Shown: one piece after another, positions 32,710-42,308 of the stretch | Layout of the letters: each line of letters opens with the position of its first letter | Position numbering within the stretch: the first letter of the stretch is position 1 | Assembly: GCA_017478085.1 (NCBI GenBank) | Contig: JAFVEE010000124.1 | Coordinates: 1-64,000 of the forward strand | Length of the DNA stretch: 64,000 nucleotides | Direction of reading: 5' to 3' | DNA from: Prevotella sp. | GTDB taxonomy: Bacteria > Bacteroidota > Bacteroidia > Bacteroidales > Bacteroidaceae | Program-made: the position numbers and the translations under genes | The notes under the pieces: generated by a model | Seen by the model: only the letters and a program-made list of their open reading frames with translations | What the model was told of the DNA's origin: nothing | The model's database searches: none

Positions 32710-35700
32710 ATGCCATTTATTGGAACAAATCCCAACCACATCCTTGTAGGACTTGGCGGAACCGGAGGCAAGGTTCTGAAAGCCTTCAAGAAGCGTCTCT
32801 TTCGCGAGTACCCCGACGATGAAGTGCGAGCCAGGCTGGTACCGGCCATCGGTTTCGTCTACGTAGACTCTACCGAAGAGATGATGCAGCCCAACGACCC
32901 TACCTTCCGCGTGCTGGGCAAGGATGCCTCGTTCAAGAAGAACGAGTTCGTCTTCATCAAGTCGGCCGACCTGGGGCAGATTCTCGACAACATAGACACC
33001 TTCCCCGGCCTGCGCTATGTGGTGAGGAGCGCCGAGAGCATGCGCACCACGCTGGGCGAAGTGGGGGCTGCAGCCGGACAGAAGCGCCGTGCAGGCCGCA
33101 TACTTTTCGCCACCAACTGCAACCGCTACCTCTCTACCCTGGGCGAGAAGTATGCCGAGCTGAAGAACGCCACGAGGCAAGACTCGCTCCACGTGCACAT
33201 CTTCACTGGTCTGGCTGGCGGCACGGGGTCGGGATCCATCATCGACGTGGTGGCCCAGACGCGTATGAAGTATCCCAACGCCACCATCGACGTATATGCC
33301 ATGGTGCCCGAGCTCGACATTCCCACAGGCTGTCAGGCTGGTCGCTACCACCAGAACGGCTATGCCGCACTGATGGAACTGTCGGCACTCAACGTGTGCA
33401 AGTACCTGCCGAGCAACGTGGTCACAGGCGAGGAACACGTGACACTGAACGAAGTGCCCAACAAGCAGTTTGGCCTGATGCTCTACAGCAATGTCAACGA
33501 GAACGGCGTGGTGGTAGAGTCGTTTAGCGAACTGCCACAGCTGTTGGCCGACACGGTTTACTTCCGCCTGTTCCTGAAAGAAAAGTCTGGCGTGAACGAC
33601 AATTTCCTGCGTGCCTGGAGTGCTGAGAACTACAACGACTTCCTGGCCGAGTACAACTTCCGCTCGAAGCAGGGCGACAAAGAGCGGGCACGCACCAAGG
33701 CCGTCAGCTCGTTTGGCATCAAGCGCGTGGTCTACCCTGAGATGCGCATTATCGAACACATTTCCTACACCGTCAGCGAAAAGCTGGTGCTGCAGATGCA
33801 GTACAACAACTTCAGCGAGGACATGGGCTTCTGCGACCGACCGAAGCACCGCGACTATGGCGAGCTGACCGTGAAGAGCGACAGCAATATGCAGTCGTGG
33901 AAGCTGAATGACTCGCACCTGATGCTCAACGAGAAAATCCTGGACACCGAGAAGAATTTCAAGCCCATACGCTCGTTCTGGGAAGACACCACCACCTTCA
34001 ACACCTTCGAGGATGCAAAGAAGGCCGACCCCAAGAACCCCTGCGGGTTCAACTACACCTTCTGCGAAGACACCTACGACCACAAGTTCCGCCTGAAGAT
34101 GGGTGCAGAGGCCTACTATAAAGAAAAAGCCGAAGACCAGGTGCTGAACGAATACGTGCAGGACATCGTGGAGCACATTGAGAAGCACCTCTACACCCAG
34201 TGGTACGAGGGCCACTACTCCATGTACGACCTGGGTCGCATCTGCGATACCGTGCTCGAGTACATCAAGACCCGCTCAGAGAAGCTGCCGGGCGAAATCA
34301 CTAAATATGCCGAGGAGGCCGATGAGTATCTGGCCGACCACAAGGACATCGTAGAGGAGTATGCCAGCCTGGGCTTCTTCGACAAGCAGCTACTGGGCAA
34401 GCGCAGCGACCTGTACTTAGAAGACCAGGCTGTGCTCAGCAAGCTGTTTGTGGCCAAGACCCACAAACTGGCCGCCGAGTTCCAGCGGGCCCTGATGTCA
34501 AGGCTCAGAAAAGCCTTCGAGGAGTTCAGCACCCAGATAGCCCTGTTCGTGGGCAAGCTGCAGCGCTCTCAGACCTTGCTGGTGAATGCCATCAGCGACC
34601 GCACCCGCCAGAGCACGGGTCTCGACACGCACCAGACCATCATCGAGGTGGCCGAGGACGACAAGATGCGCAAGTTCGAGCAAGACCTGACGCACAACCA
34701 CACGAAGATGGACACCTTTGCCTCGTTCATGCGCAACAAGATTACCAAAGGCCAGGCCTTTGCCCACTTCGACGAGCTGGCTGCGCAGATCGACGACAAC
34801 ACCGTGACCGAGATAGCCACCAAACGACTCACCGAAGAAGAGCGGAAGCGGGGTGAGACCACGCTCTATGACCTCATCAGCTCCTACCACAACGACGAGT
34901 ATGCCAAGGACAAGATTCTGGGCATCAACGTGCTGGAGCAGCTGAAGAAGATTCTGGACACCGACGAGAAGATACGCGACTTTGCCCGCTCCATCATCAA
35001 CGACAGCGGCGTGTTCCTGAAACTGAACGACGGCGAAATGCAGAAAGCCTTCAACAACAACCCCAACCCCGTGGCCGAGCCCCATTCCATCGACCGTGAG
35101 TCAATCATGATCTGCATGCCTAAGACGCAAGGCGATGACTCGCTGAAGGAGTTTGCCCGCAAGCTTACCGAGGAAATGCGAGGCGAGTTTCACTCGAGCG
35201 AAGGTCGCAAGATAGGCTTCGACGAGTCGGAAGACCGCATGAACGAGATAACCATTGTGGCCGTAAAGTGCTGCTTCCCGATACGTGCCATAGAGTGGCT
35301 GCCCCTTTATGCCAAGGAGTACCGCGAGCTCATTGCCAGCCGCAGCGAGGCCAGCCAGCAGTATGCCCGCATGCTGCTGCACACCGAGGGCGACGGCACC
35401 CGCCTGCCGCTGCTGGAGGGCGAGGCCGACGGCCCCAAGGGCAACGACGTGCTGCCCTACCTCTTCATAGCCTCGGCACCCACACTGGGCCTGCTGAAAC
35501 TGGGCAAGGATGAGAAAGAAGATGAAGGCTGGTGCTCTGAGACCGAGGGCGAATGGGGCATCAAGATGGTAAAGCTCATCTCGCGGCTGTACACCACGAT
35601 TCTTGAAAGCGAGGAGTTCACCGCCACCCTGCGCGACCAGATTGTCGAAAGCGTCGACGAATATCTGTCAAATCCCGACCTGAAGAAGAGCGAGCGCGAT

Positions 35701-35832
35701 GCCCTGACGCAGCACGTAAACGAGATGATGCGCGACGTGGTCTACAAAGAGTGCTCCAGCACCACGAGCCCCAAGTTCCAGCAGCAGGCCACCGCTGCCA
35801 AGAAAGCACTCGACATGATCAACAAGAAATAA
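32710..35832 (+). CDS. Large tubulin/FtsZ-like GTPase-family protein
   Basis: A 1040-residue soluble protein. The first 300 residues look like the bacterial Tubulin_2-type domain: a nucleotide-binding GLGGTGGKVL at 14-23 and the tubulin signature loop GLAGGTGSGS at 167-176 (family pattern GGGTGSG), with strand-loop segments IGFVYVDST and VHIFTGLAG around them. The remaining 700 residues are largely helical, with charged coiled-coil-like stretches (for example around 560-700) and no recognised domain. There is no signal peptide or membrane helix, so it should be cytoplasmic. It probably binds GTP and may polymerise; its role is unknown. It is the centre of a nine-gene same-strand block. Confidence 0.75.
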   Translation: MPFIGTNPNHILVGLGGTGGKVLKAFKKRLFREYPDDEVRARLVPAIGFVYVDSTEEMMQPNDPTFRVLGKDASFKKNEFVFIKSADLGQILDNIDTFPGLRYVVRSAESMRTTLGEVGAAAGQKRRAGRILFATNCNRYLSTLGEKYAELKNATRQDSLHVHIFTGLAGGTGSGSIIDVVAQTRMKYPNATIDVYAMVPELDIPTGCQAGRYHQNGYAALMELSALNVCKYLPSNVVTGEEHVTLNEVPNKQFGLMLYSNVNENGVVVESFSELPQLLADTVYFRLFLKEKSGVNDNFLRAWSAENYNDFLAEYNFRSKQGDKERARTKAVSSFGIKRVVYPEMRIIEHISYTVSEKLVLQMQYNNFSEDMGFCDRPKHRDYGELTVKSDSNMQSWKLNDSHLMLNEKILDTEKNFKPIRSFWEDTTTFNTFEDAKKADPKNPCGFNYTFCEDTYDHKFRLKMGAEAYYKEKAEDQVLNEYVQDIVEHIEKHLYTQWYEGHYSMYDLGRICDTVLEYIKTRSEKLPGEITKYAEEADEYLADHKDIVEEYASLGFFDKQLLGKRSDLYLEDQAVLSKLFVAKTHKLAAEFQRALMSRLRKAFEEFSTQIALFVGKLQRSQTLLVNAISDRTRQSTGLDTHQTIIEVAEDDKMRKFEQDLTHNHTKMDTFASFMRNKITKGQAFAHFDELAAQIDDNTVTEIATKRLTEEERKRGETTLYDLISSYHNDEYAKDKILGINVLEQLKKILDTDEKIRDFARSIINDSGVFLKLNDGEMQKAFNNNPNPVAEPHSIDRESIMICMPKTQGDDSLKEFARKLTEEMRGEFHSSEGRKIGFDESEDRMNEITIVAVKCCFPIRAIEWLPLYAKEYRELIASRSEASQQYARMLLHTEGDGTRLPLLEGEADGPKGNDVLPYLFIASAPTLGLLKLGKDEKEDEGWCSETEGEWGIKMVKLISRLYTTILESEEFTATLRDQIVESVDEYLSNPDLKKSERDALTQHVNEMMRDVVYKECSSTTSPKFQQQATAAKKALDMINKK

Positions 35833-35859
35833 TAACGTAGTACTTAAACCAAAGAGAAT

Positions 35860-36603
35860 ATGGCAAGAGAAAAAGGCGGTGCAAAGTATGCCTATGGCAT
35901 CTGCACCAACACTGACCACGATGGCAATGGCAATCCGTGCCCCAAGTGTGCATCGAAAGAAAGAATCAGACTAAGTCTGCGCGACGAGTTCGTGTGTCCC
36001 GAGTGTGGCGAACAGCTCACCAAGGTGGGAGGCACCGACCCAGTGGGTCCCAACTGGAAGCTCATCGGCATCATTGCCGCAGCAGTAGTCCTCATAGGCG
36101 GAGGTCTGGGGTGGTTCTTCGGCATCTACCAGCCTCAGCAGCGTGAGAAAGCGGCCCAAGAAGAGCGTCTGGCTTTCGTGGCCGACAGCCTGCGGCAGGA
36201 CAGCATAGCCAAGGCACAGAAGGCCGAGGCCGATAAGAAAGCACGCGAGGAGGCCCTGGCCCGCGAGGAAGCCGAAGCCCAGGCCCGCATCAACGACTCG
36301 ATTGAGGCAGCCAACAAGGCCAAGGAAGAGACCAAGGAAGAACCCCAGGAGCCAGGCCCGAAGCCCAAGAACCCGCCCTACGGCAGCTATAGTGGTCCGC
36401 GCGACGGCAACGGCAACCCGCACGGTGTGGGCGGCGAGGTACGCATCACGCGCAGTTATTCGCTCGACCTGAAGAAGAGTCCTGCCGAGTATGTGCAGCT
36501 GAGCAGCGGCGACAAAATCGTGAACACCAAGTTCGTAAATGGACAGCTGAAGCAGGGCGAGATCGTCTTCACCGACGGTCGCCGAAAATGGATCAACCTG
36601 TAG
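35860..36603 (+). CDS. Zinc-ribbon, single-pass membrane, coiled-coil protein
   Basis: A 247-residue protein in four parts. An N-terminal zinc-binding region has cysteines in GICTN, PCPKC and VCPEC. One transmembrane helix follows (about 67-90, LIGIIAAAVVLIGGG). A charged Ala/Glu/Lys coiled coil runs from about 94 to 158. After a Pro-rich linker, the C-terminal domain begins with YGSYSGPRDGNGNPHGVGG, which resembles a MORN-type repeat. With the zinc ribbon inside and the rest outside, it could link the cytoplasmic tubulin-like protein encoded just upstream to periplasmic partners. This role is inferred. Confidence 0.65.
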   Translation: MAREKGGAKYAYGICTNTDHDGNGNPCPKCASKERIRLSLRDEFVCPECGEQLTKVGGTDPVGPNWKLIGIIAAAVVLIGGGLGWFFGIYQPQQREKAAQEERLAFVADSLRQDSIAKAQKAEADKKAREEALAREEAEAQARINDSIEAANKAKEETKEEPQEPGPKPKNPPYGSYSGPRDGNGNPHGVGGEVRITRSYSLDLKKSPAEYVQLSSGDKIVNTKFVNGQLKQGEIVFTDGRRKWINL

Positions 36604-36623
36604 GGCATTATAGCAACAAGGCA

Positions 36624-37736
36624 ATGAAGAGACTGCTGCCACTCATCGTGCTGTGTATAGTTGGCGGCCCCCTGTGGGCTACCGACTATGCCACCGACCT
36701 GCTTCAGCAAATGGCTCAAGCCATGCAGCTCGACGCACGCCTACAGGCACTGCCCAACGGCACCCACTGGCGCACGCTTCAGCACCAGTGGCAGCCGCTC
36801 GTGGTGGTGAAGCAGCAGGGCCGCGTGCAGCACATAGGGATAGCTCTCTTCACCCCGCACCAGCGGCAGTTGCTGAGGCAGCAGGCCATAGCCGACTTCC
36901 TGGAACGCTACATACTGGAGCTGTCGCTGCCCCTGCAGCGGCCACAGAGCGTGGCTGCGAAGATGGTAGAAGACCACGTCGACGTGCTACAGGGGTCACT
37001 CGCGGCACTCACGGCTACGGTGTCGACCGATACTACCTGTAGCTTTTCGACCGAAAACCGCTTTGGCCGACAAATGCTGGTAAAGTGGGCGCGAGGCGAG
37101 CACACGGTATGTGAGCTAACCTTTCCGCTCGACTTCGAGCTGCTAAGCGGCACCACGATGCAGGAGCGCGAGCGGCGGCTCATAGCCGACCTGCGCCACG
37201 TTGGAGCAACCATGCCCGACGTACTGCCCACCAGCACCGAAGGGCTGCGACGCAGTCTGGCCACGGGTCACTACGTGCTCCCTGGCGAGGCACTCTATAC
37301 ACCCCAGCTGAGCACCGCCCGCTACTACCGCGAGGACAGTCAGGGATGCCTGCAGCTGCTGCAAGACGAGCGCTTCCCGCTGGAGTCGATGGCAAACCTC
37401 GTAACCAGCACCGAGCTGGGGCAGCACGTCAGTGTCAGCGTGGCGCTCGACGTGTATGGCTTGCGGCAGGAATACTTCACCGTTCCGCTGGCATGGCTCA
37501 ACAGTTATATGGTGCGGCAGGGCTGCAAGCTGTTCTTCGGCTTGATGAACTTCGACGGCCAGAAGGCCACCTGCGAGGTGGTCTACCAGAACGAGACGCT
37601 GGGCTACCACCACGTGATGAAGATTGAGGCCGCCACCAGCCTGACTGCCACGGCCCAGGGCACAGCCACGGCCCGGCTGACTGCCTACCTGCCCACCTCG
37701 CGGCTGATGTACCTCTTTGACGAACTGAAAAAATAA
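36624..37736 (+). CDS. Exported protein of unknown function
   Basis: A 370-residue protein with a signal peptide (MKRLLPLIVLCIVGGPLWAT). No family is recognised. The N-terminal half is rich in Gln and Leu helices (LLQQMAQAMQLDARLQAL), and the C-terminal half looks beta-rich with repeated Thr/Ala (TATAQGTATARLTAYL). It follows the zinc-ribbon gene by 20 bases and precedes the next exported protein by 20, so it belongs to the same transcript. Periplasmic or outer-membrane location is expected. Confidence 0.6.
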   Translation: MKRLLPLIVLCIVGGPLWATDYATDLLQQMAQAMQLDARLQALPNGTHWRTLQHQWQPLVVVKQQGRVQHIGIALFTPHQRQLLRQQAIADFLERYILELSLPLQRPQSVAAKMVEDHVDVLQGSLAALTATVSTDTTCSFSTENRFGRQMLVKWARGEHTVCELTFPLDFELLSGTTMQERERRLIADLRHVGATMPDVLPTSTEGLRRSLATGHYVLPGEALYTPQLSTARYYREDSQGCLQLLQDERFPLESMANLVTSTELGQHVSVSVALDVYGLRQEYFTVPLAWLNSYMVRQGCKLFFGLMNFDGQKATCEVVYQNETLGYHHVMKIEAATSLTATAQGTATARLTAYLPTSRLMYLFDELKK

Positions 37737-37756
37737 AAAAATAATGTGATTCTGAT

Positions 37757-38491
37757 ATGATGAAAAGACTATTGTTCATTCTTTCGCTCGCCCTGACGTG
37801 TGTCATCACCGGCATGGCTCAGGAAAGCGACTCGAAGCGCATCAACAAGATAAAGCGCGACAACAAGTACCTCTATGCCGAAGACACCAAGCCTACCGAA
37901 CAGGAGGCACGGCAGGGGGCAGAGGAAACACTGCAGACCTACATAGACGAGTATGTGGCCACGGAAAAGAAGCTGAAGAAGGCCGAGCACATCGTCATCA
38001 AGGACCTGCAGAGCAAGATAGACCGCATAGAAATGAAGCGGGGCACGATGGTAAGGGCCTTTGTCTACGTGAAGAAGAGCGACATCATTCCCGCAGAGAA
38101 CGTGGTAGTGACCGACGGCCCCGGCGACCCAGACCGACAGGCAGAGCCGGTATCGACCATCGAGCCACTACCCGCACCCAGCCTGGAGGCGACGGGCCTG
38201 CCACAATGGCAGCAGGAACTGATCAAGGAGCTGCTACAGAAGCAAACGCTCACCGAGGCACGCGCCCACCTGAACAGGCTGAAGGCCGAGTACAAGGTGA
38301 AGCGTCTGGGGGCTCCTGCAGCAGCCAAGAACACGGCCCAGCTCTTCTGGGTGGTGGCACTGCCCAATGGCGGAGGGCTCACCGTGCTGGGGCCCGGCAA
38401 TGAGGAGCGCATCAACTACCGCACGATGACAACCGACCAGCTCTCGGCCTACAGCGGCAACGACGCCCTTTGGTTCGAAATGGCGAAATGA
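37757..38491 (+). CDS. Exported protein of unknown function
   Basis: A 244-residue protein with a signal peptide ending near TGMAQ (the start could also be the second ATG at 37760). The first 100 residues are charged and helical (EQEARQGAEETLQTYIDEYV). A proline-rich linker (about 122-145) leads to a C-terminal domain with LIKELLQKQTLTEARAHLNR. No family is recognised. The following gap holds a dispersed repeat of the GGAGTTAT type. Confidence 0.6.
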   Translation: MMKRLLFILSLALTCVITGMAQESDSKRINKIKRDNKYLYAEDTKPTEQEARQGAEETLQTYIDEYVATEKKLKKAEHIVIKDLQSKIDRIEMKRGTMVRAFVYVKKSDIIPAENVVVTDGPGDPDRQAEPVSTIEPLPAPSLEATGLPQWQQELIKELLQKQTLTEARAHLNRLKAEYKVKRLGAPAAAKNTAQLFWVVALPNGGGLTVLGPGNEERINYRTMTTDQLSAYSGNDALWFEMAK

Positions 38492-38529
38492 GTTAGCAGT
38501 TTGGAGTTATAAGTTAGGAATAAGGAGTT

Positions 38530-39501
38530 ATGAAAAGACTATTATCATTTATTGTTCTTGCCCTGAGCCTGGTGATCCCTGCCATGGCACAAGACGTGGT
38601 GGCCTTCGAGTTCAGTGACGGCATAGACAATGCCGCTCTGAAGAGCCGCATGGAGCAACAAATCAGCCAGTTGCTCACAGCCATCAACCGCGCCGAGAGC
38701 ATAGGCACCGACATTAATTACTCGGGCATCGACATCGACAACATGGCCTCGCAGAGTATCGGCATGCTGTGGAACAATGCCCACTTCCGCATCTGCGATG
38801 ACGACATTGTGGAGCACTGCCTCACGCTGAAGGACAAGCACGGTGCACCCCGTGGCTACAAGGTGATGAACATTGCGGTGGAAATGAAGCCGCAGAATGC
38901 ATCTTACACCGACGAGCTGAACCAGGAGGTAACCATCGACATGGACCGCACGGGCCGCATCACCGACTTCAACATTACCATTGGCCTGCAGCAGTACACC
39001 CGCCTGATGAAGGAGGGCGTAGACCTGGAAGACCAGTACCGCCGTGAACTCATACTGAACTACGTGGAGCAGTTCCGCACAGCCTATAACAACAAGGACA
39101 TGAAGTTCCTCGATGCCATTTTCAGTGAGGATGCACTCATCATCACCGGCAAAGTGGTGCGCCGTGTGAAGACCGAGGTGGGGCTGCGGCCCGAAATAAG
39201 CTATACGCCCATGGGCAAGCAGAAATACTTGGCCAACCTGAAACGCACCTTTGCCGCCAACAGCTATATCAACGTGCGGTTCGACGATATTCGCATTCGC
39301 CGCCACGGGGCCAAGCCCAACTACTACGGCGTGACGCTCACACAGGAGTGGAACAGCCAGCGCTACAACGACAAGGGCATCCTGTTCCTGGTGTGGGACT
39401 TCAGCGACGAGCAGGCACCCAAGATCCACGTGCGCACCTGGCAGCCCATGGAGACGCCAGAAGACGAAGTGTTCAACCTGCAGAGCGTGAAACTGCCATG
39501 A
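38530..39501 (+). CDS. Exported NTF2-like domain protein
   Basis: A 323-residue exported protein (signal peptide ending PAMAQ). The second half resembles an NTF2/SnoaL-like cone fold: a helix with YVEQFRTAYNNKDMKFLDAIF, then strands through INVRFDDIRIRRHG, NYYGVTLTQEWNS and GILFLVWDF. Such domains often bind small ligands or act as protein-interaction modules in Bacteroidetes envelope proteins. The stop overlaps the next start (ATGA), so the two are coupled. Confidence 0.65.
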   Translation: MKRLLSFIVLALSLVIPAMAQDVVAFEFSDGIDNAALKSRMEQQISQLLTAINRAESIGTDINYSGIDIDNMASQSIGMLWNNAHFRICDDDIVEHCLTLKDKHGAPRGYKVMNIAVEMKPQNASYTDELNQEVTIDMDRTGRITDFNITIGLQQYTRLMKEGVDLEDQYRRELILNYVEQFRTAYNNKDMKFLDAIFSEDALIITGKVVRRVKTEVGLRPEISYTPMGKQKYLANLKRTFAANSYINVRFDDIRIRRHGAKPNYYGVTLTQEWNSQRYNDKGILFLVWDFSDEQAPKIHVRTWQPMETPEDEVFNLQSVKLP

Positions 39502-40760
39502 TGAGAAAAACTATTTACTGTTGCCTTTGCTATCTTCTGTTTCTGGCACTGCCAGTACAGGCGCAAGAGCTGAAAGTGCTCAGTTTCAAGGCCGACGAGA
39601 GCGACATCAGCGCTGTGAAATTCAAGGTTGAGGATGCCAATGGCGATGCCTGCGCCCTGGTGAAAGTGGGACTGGCACTGCCCGATGCCACCTTCGAGGG
39701 CGACATCGTGAAGCAGGAATACCGCGACGGCGAATACTGGGTGTACCTGATAGACGGTGCCAATTGGCTGAACATCAAGACCAAGAAGTATCTGCCGCTG
39801 CGCTACGAATTCGCGGGAGTAAAGAAGCTCACCACCTACATCATGCAGATAGAGAAGCCGCAGACGGCCTACGAAGGGCCCACGGGCACAGTTGTCGTCA
39901 CGAGCAACGTGCGGCAGGCCGACGTCTACGTCGACGGCGAGAAGCTGAGCAGCGTCACGCCGTTCGACTACCGGGGCCCCGAGGGCCAGCACACCGTGGA
40001 ACTACGCTCACCCGGCTACAACGACGAGCGCATCACCATCGACGTAAAGCTGAACCAACGACTGCGCCAACAGGTGACGATGAAGGCGGCTGGCAGTTTC
40101 CAGATAGACGGCATCAGCTACGAAATGATCAATGTGAGCGGAACGGGCTCATTCCTGATGGGCAGCCCCGAGAGCATCGACAAGACTTACACCGTGACGG
40201 GCCTGCGCTCGTTTCGCATAGGCAAGACCGAGGTGACGCAGGCCCTCTGGCAAGCCGTAATGGGCAGCAACCCCAGCATGAACCAGGGTCCGGAGCTACC
40301 CGTGGAGAACGTGTCATGGGACGACTGTCAGGAATTCATCAGCAAGCTCAACGAACAGCAAGGCACTCACTTCCGCCTGCCCACTGAGGCCGAGTGGGAA
40401 TATGCCGCCCGCGCCGCCGGAGCCACCCGCGCCGAGGACTTTGCAGGCAGCCGCAGTGCCGACGACGTGGCCAACGCCAGCGGGCGCACGCTGCCCGTGG
40501 GCAGCCGCAAACCCAACGCACTGGGCATCTGCGACATGAGCGGCAACGTGGCAGAGTGGTGCGATGACTGGTGGCAGAGCTACGCCTCGAAACAGAACAC
40601 CACGGCCCGCAAGACCTCGTTCTTCCGCGTGGTGCGCGGCGGCAGCTATGCCGATGGCGACAAGCAGAGCCGCGACCACCTGCGCTGCTACTTCCGCGGC
40701 AAGCAGAAGCCCGCCGACGCAAAGCCCACTACAGGCCTGCGCCTGGCCCAGGACATGTAG
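39498..40760 (+). CDS. Exported PEGA plus FGE-like (SUMF1-fold) protein
   Basis: A 420-residue exported protein. After the signal peptide (ending PVQAQ) comes a beta-rich region, then a PEGA domain (about 129-195; VVVTSNVRQADVYVDGEKL), then an FGE/SUMF1-type domain (about 200-420) with GSFLMGSPES, TEVTQALWQAVMGSNPS, LPTEAEWEYAAR, GNVAEWCDDWW and FRVVRGGSYADG. The usual RGGS(F/W)xC active-site cysteine is missing, so formylglycine generation is unlikely; a binding role fits better. In several Bacteroidetes such proteins sit in envelope assemblies. It starts at 39498 or 39501. Confidence 0.75.
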   Translation: MMRKTIYCCLCYLLFLALPVQAQELKVLSFKADESDISAVKFKVEDANGDACALVKVGLALPDATFEGDIVKQEYRDGEYWVYLIDGANWLNIKTKKYLPLRYEFAGVKKLTTYIMQIEKPQTAYEGPTGTVVVTSNVRQADVYVDGEKLSSVTPFDYRGPEGQHTVELRSPGYNDERITIDVKLNQRLRQQVTMKAAGSFQIDGISYEMINVSGTGSFLMGSPESIDKTYTVTGLRSFRIGKTEVTQALWQAVMGSNPSMNQGPELPVENVSWDDCQEFISKLNEQQGTHFRLPTEAEWEYAARAAGATRAEDFAGSRSADDVANASGRTLPVGSRKPNALGICDMSGNVAEWCDDWWQSYASKQNTTARKTSFFRVVRGGSYADGDKQSRDHLRCYFRGKQKPADAKPTTGLRLAQDM

Positions 40761-40870
40761 CGCGAAAACAACAGAAAACCTACATTTGCAGATAACCAAA
40801 AGTGTACGACAAAGCATTCATTATCAATTATCAATTCTTAATTATTAACAATTTAAATCAATCAAAAAAA
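40761..40870 (+). other. Gap with TTATCAATTATCAATT-type repeats
   Basis: The 110-bp gap holds an AT-rich repeat (ATTATCAATTATCAATTC and TTAATTATTAACAATT) of a kind common before Bacteroidales genes. It is the longest gap inside the gene block, so an internal promoter is possible, but no TAnnTTTG element is clear apart from a TACATTTGC at 40781. Confidence 0.4.
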
Positions 40871-41680
40871 ATGAAAAAGATCTTTTCGTTCGTAGCAATG
40901 ATGCTACTGGTGTGTGCCGGAGCAATGGCACAAGACAAGAAGGGTGTGGCCGTAGAAGAACTGACCTACAACAGTTCGATAGGCACTAACTGGGTTGAGG
41001 TTCTGCGCAACAACATCATCAGCGGCATAACCGCCACAGGCCGTGTGAACGTGGTCGACGTGAAGTCGCTGAGCAGCCTGCCCACAGTCAAGGAAGAGCG
41101 CATGGGCGCACTGGCTGAGGCTGGTGTCGACGCAGTGCTGAGCGGTCACTTCAACTCGCTGAAGTCGGCCCTCGACAAGGATGGCAAGTACTGGACCTGC
41201 ACGGCCAACTACACCCTGACGCTGACCGACGTGGGCGGTGCCGTCATCGCTACCACTCCCTATGAGAACTCATGGCTGGTAGGCGACAACTCGACCGATG
41301 CCATCAACAAGTGCTTAGAGAAGACAGTGAAGGACATGAAGAAGTTCGTCGACGACAACTTCAAGGCCGAGGCCACTATCAAGCAGCTCGACCAGGTCGA
41401 TGCCAAGAAGGGCGTTAAGACGGCCTACGTCACCATAGGCAGCAACGCTGGTATCGCCGCTGGACAGATGTTCGACATCTTCGAGGAGGTTGAGATTGCC
41501 GGCGAGAAGGCTACCAAGCAGATTGGCGACGCCAAGGCTCAGGAGGTGGTGAGCGGCACGCTGACGCTCGTCAAGATCAACAAGGGCGGCGTAGCCGTGA
41601 AGGAGGCTTTCGACGCCGGACACAAGATTACTGTTGTGTCGCGCGCCAAGAAGGATCCCTTCGGTGGTCTGCTCAAGTAA
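40871..41680 (+). CDS. Exported CsgG/FlgT-like protein
   Basis: A 269-residue exported protein (signal peptide ending GAMAQ). The N-terminal part (GVAVEELTYNSSIGTNWVEV, LAEAGVDAVLSGHF) resembles the CsgG/LpoB-type fold that reports or assembles envelope complexes. The C-terminal part (AYVTIGSNAGIAAGQMFDIF, VAVKEAFDAGHKITVV) looks like the FlgT C-terminal barrel. No lipobox is seen, so it is probably periplasmic. It follows a 110-bp gap and precedes the last gene by 12 bases. The family assignment is from pattern only. Confidence 0.55.
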   Translation: MKKIFSFVAMMLLVCAGAMAQDKKGVAVEELTYNSSIGTNWVEVLRNNIISGITATGRVNVVDVKSLSSLPTVKEERMGALAEAGVDAVLSGHFNSLKSALDKDGKYWTCTANYTLTLTDVGGAVIATTPYENSWLVGDNSTDAINKCLEKTVKDMKKFVDDNFKAEATIKQLDQVDAKKGVKTAYVTIGSNAGIAAGQMFDIFEEVEIAGEKATKQIGDAKAQEVVSGTLTLVKINKGGVAVKEAFDAGHKITVVSRAKKDPFGGLLK

Positions 41681-41692
41681 AACAATAACTGT

Positions 41693-42274
41693 ATGGCTTT
41701 GAAGAAATTCTGGCTTATTACGCTGCTTGCACTGCTGGTCGTGGCCAACCGGGCCACGGCACAGCAGCGCGAGACCTATGGCGGGGCCGTCGAGGTGATG
41801 GACATCGACGAAAATAACGTGACCTTCAGCTCGGTGGGCACAGCCGAAAAAGACGACGACGTGCTCGTGGCCGCAGAGAAGAACCTCTTCCAGAAGATAC
41901 TCTTCGACGGCGTTGAGAACTTCAACGATGATAAGCCGCTCGTAGAGCGCTACTCGCCCGTACTCGAATCGTTCTTTCACGCTAAGTACCAGAAGGAACT
42001 GCTGGGCATGCGCACTGGCAAGAGCGACGTGAAGAACAGCCTGGCCTACAGGGCCTACGTGGTGAGCTCAAAACTTGAAGGACAGCCCAAGAAAAACGTG
42101 AAGGGCCAGTACGAAGGCACGGCCATCATCGAGGTGAACCAGCTCACGCTGGGCGCCTTCCTCCGAAACAACAAGGTGATTCTCGATGGCGACACCACCG
42201 TGGTCATCAAGGAAAACGTAAAGAAGGGAAGGCCCTCGTTCATTCGCAAGAAGACAGCGGCACCAGCCGAATAA
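41693..42274 (+). CDS. Exported LPP20/FlgT N-domain-like protein
   Basis: A 193-residue exported protein (signal peptide ending ATAQQ). The middle (VTFSSVGTAEKDDDVLVAAE, NLFQKILFDGVENFN) has the pattern of LPP20/FlgT N-terminal domains, in which repeated processing of Ala-rich helices ends in a Phe/Gly motif. The preceding gene resembles the FlgT C-terminal part, so the two together look like a split FlgT-type module. This is the last gene of the block; a strong terminator follows 34 bases later. Confidence 0.5.
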   Translation: MALKKFWLITLLALLVVANRATAQQRETYGGAVEVMDIDENNVTFSSVGTAEKDDDVLVAAEKNLFQKILFDGVENFNDDKPLVERYSPVLESFFHAKYQKELLGMRTGKSDVKNSLAYRAYVVSSKLEGQPKKNVKGQYEGTAIIEVNQLTLGAFLRNNKVILDGDTTVVIKENVKKGRPSFIRKKTAAPAE

Positions 42275-42308
42275 AGGCACCCTGTCCCATACTTCCTACA
42301 CATATACC

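Noticed and set aside
32611..34215. 534-codon open frame antisense to the tubulin-like gene
   Set aside because: It has the Val/His/Leu-rich look of antisense shadows and no family features; the sense protein has nucleotide-binding motifs.
39498..40760. Sulfatase-activating enzyme
   Set aside because: The needed active-site cysteine is not in place and no sulfatase gene is nearby.
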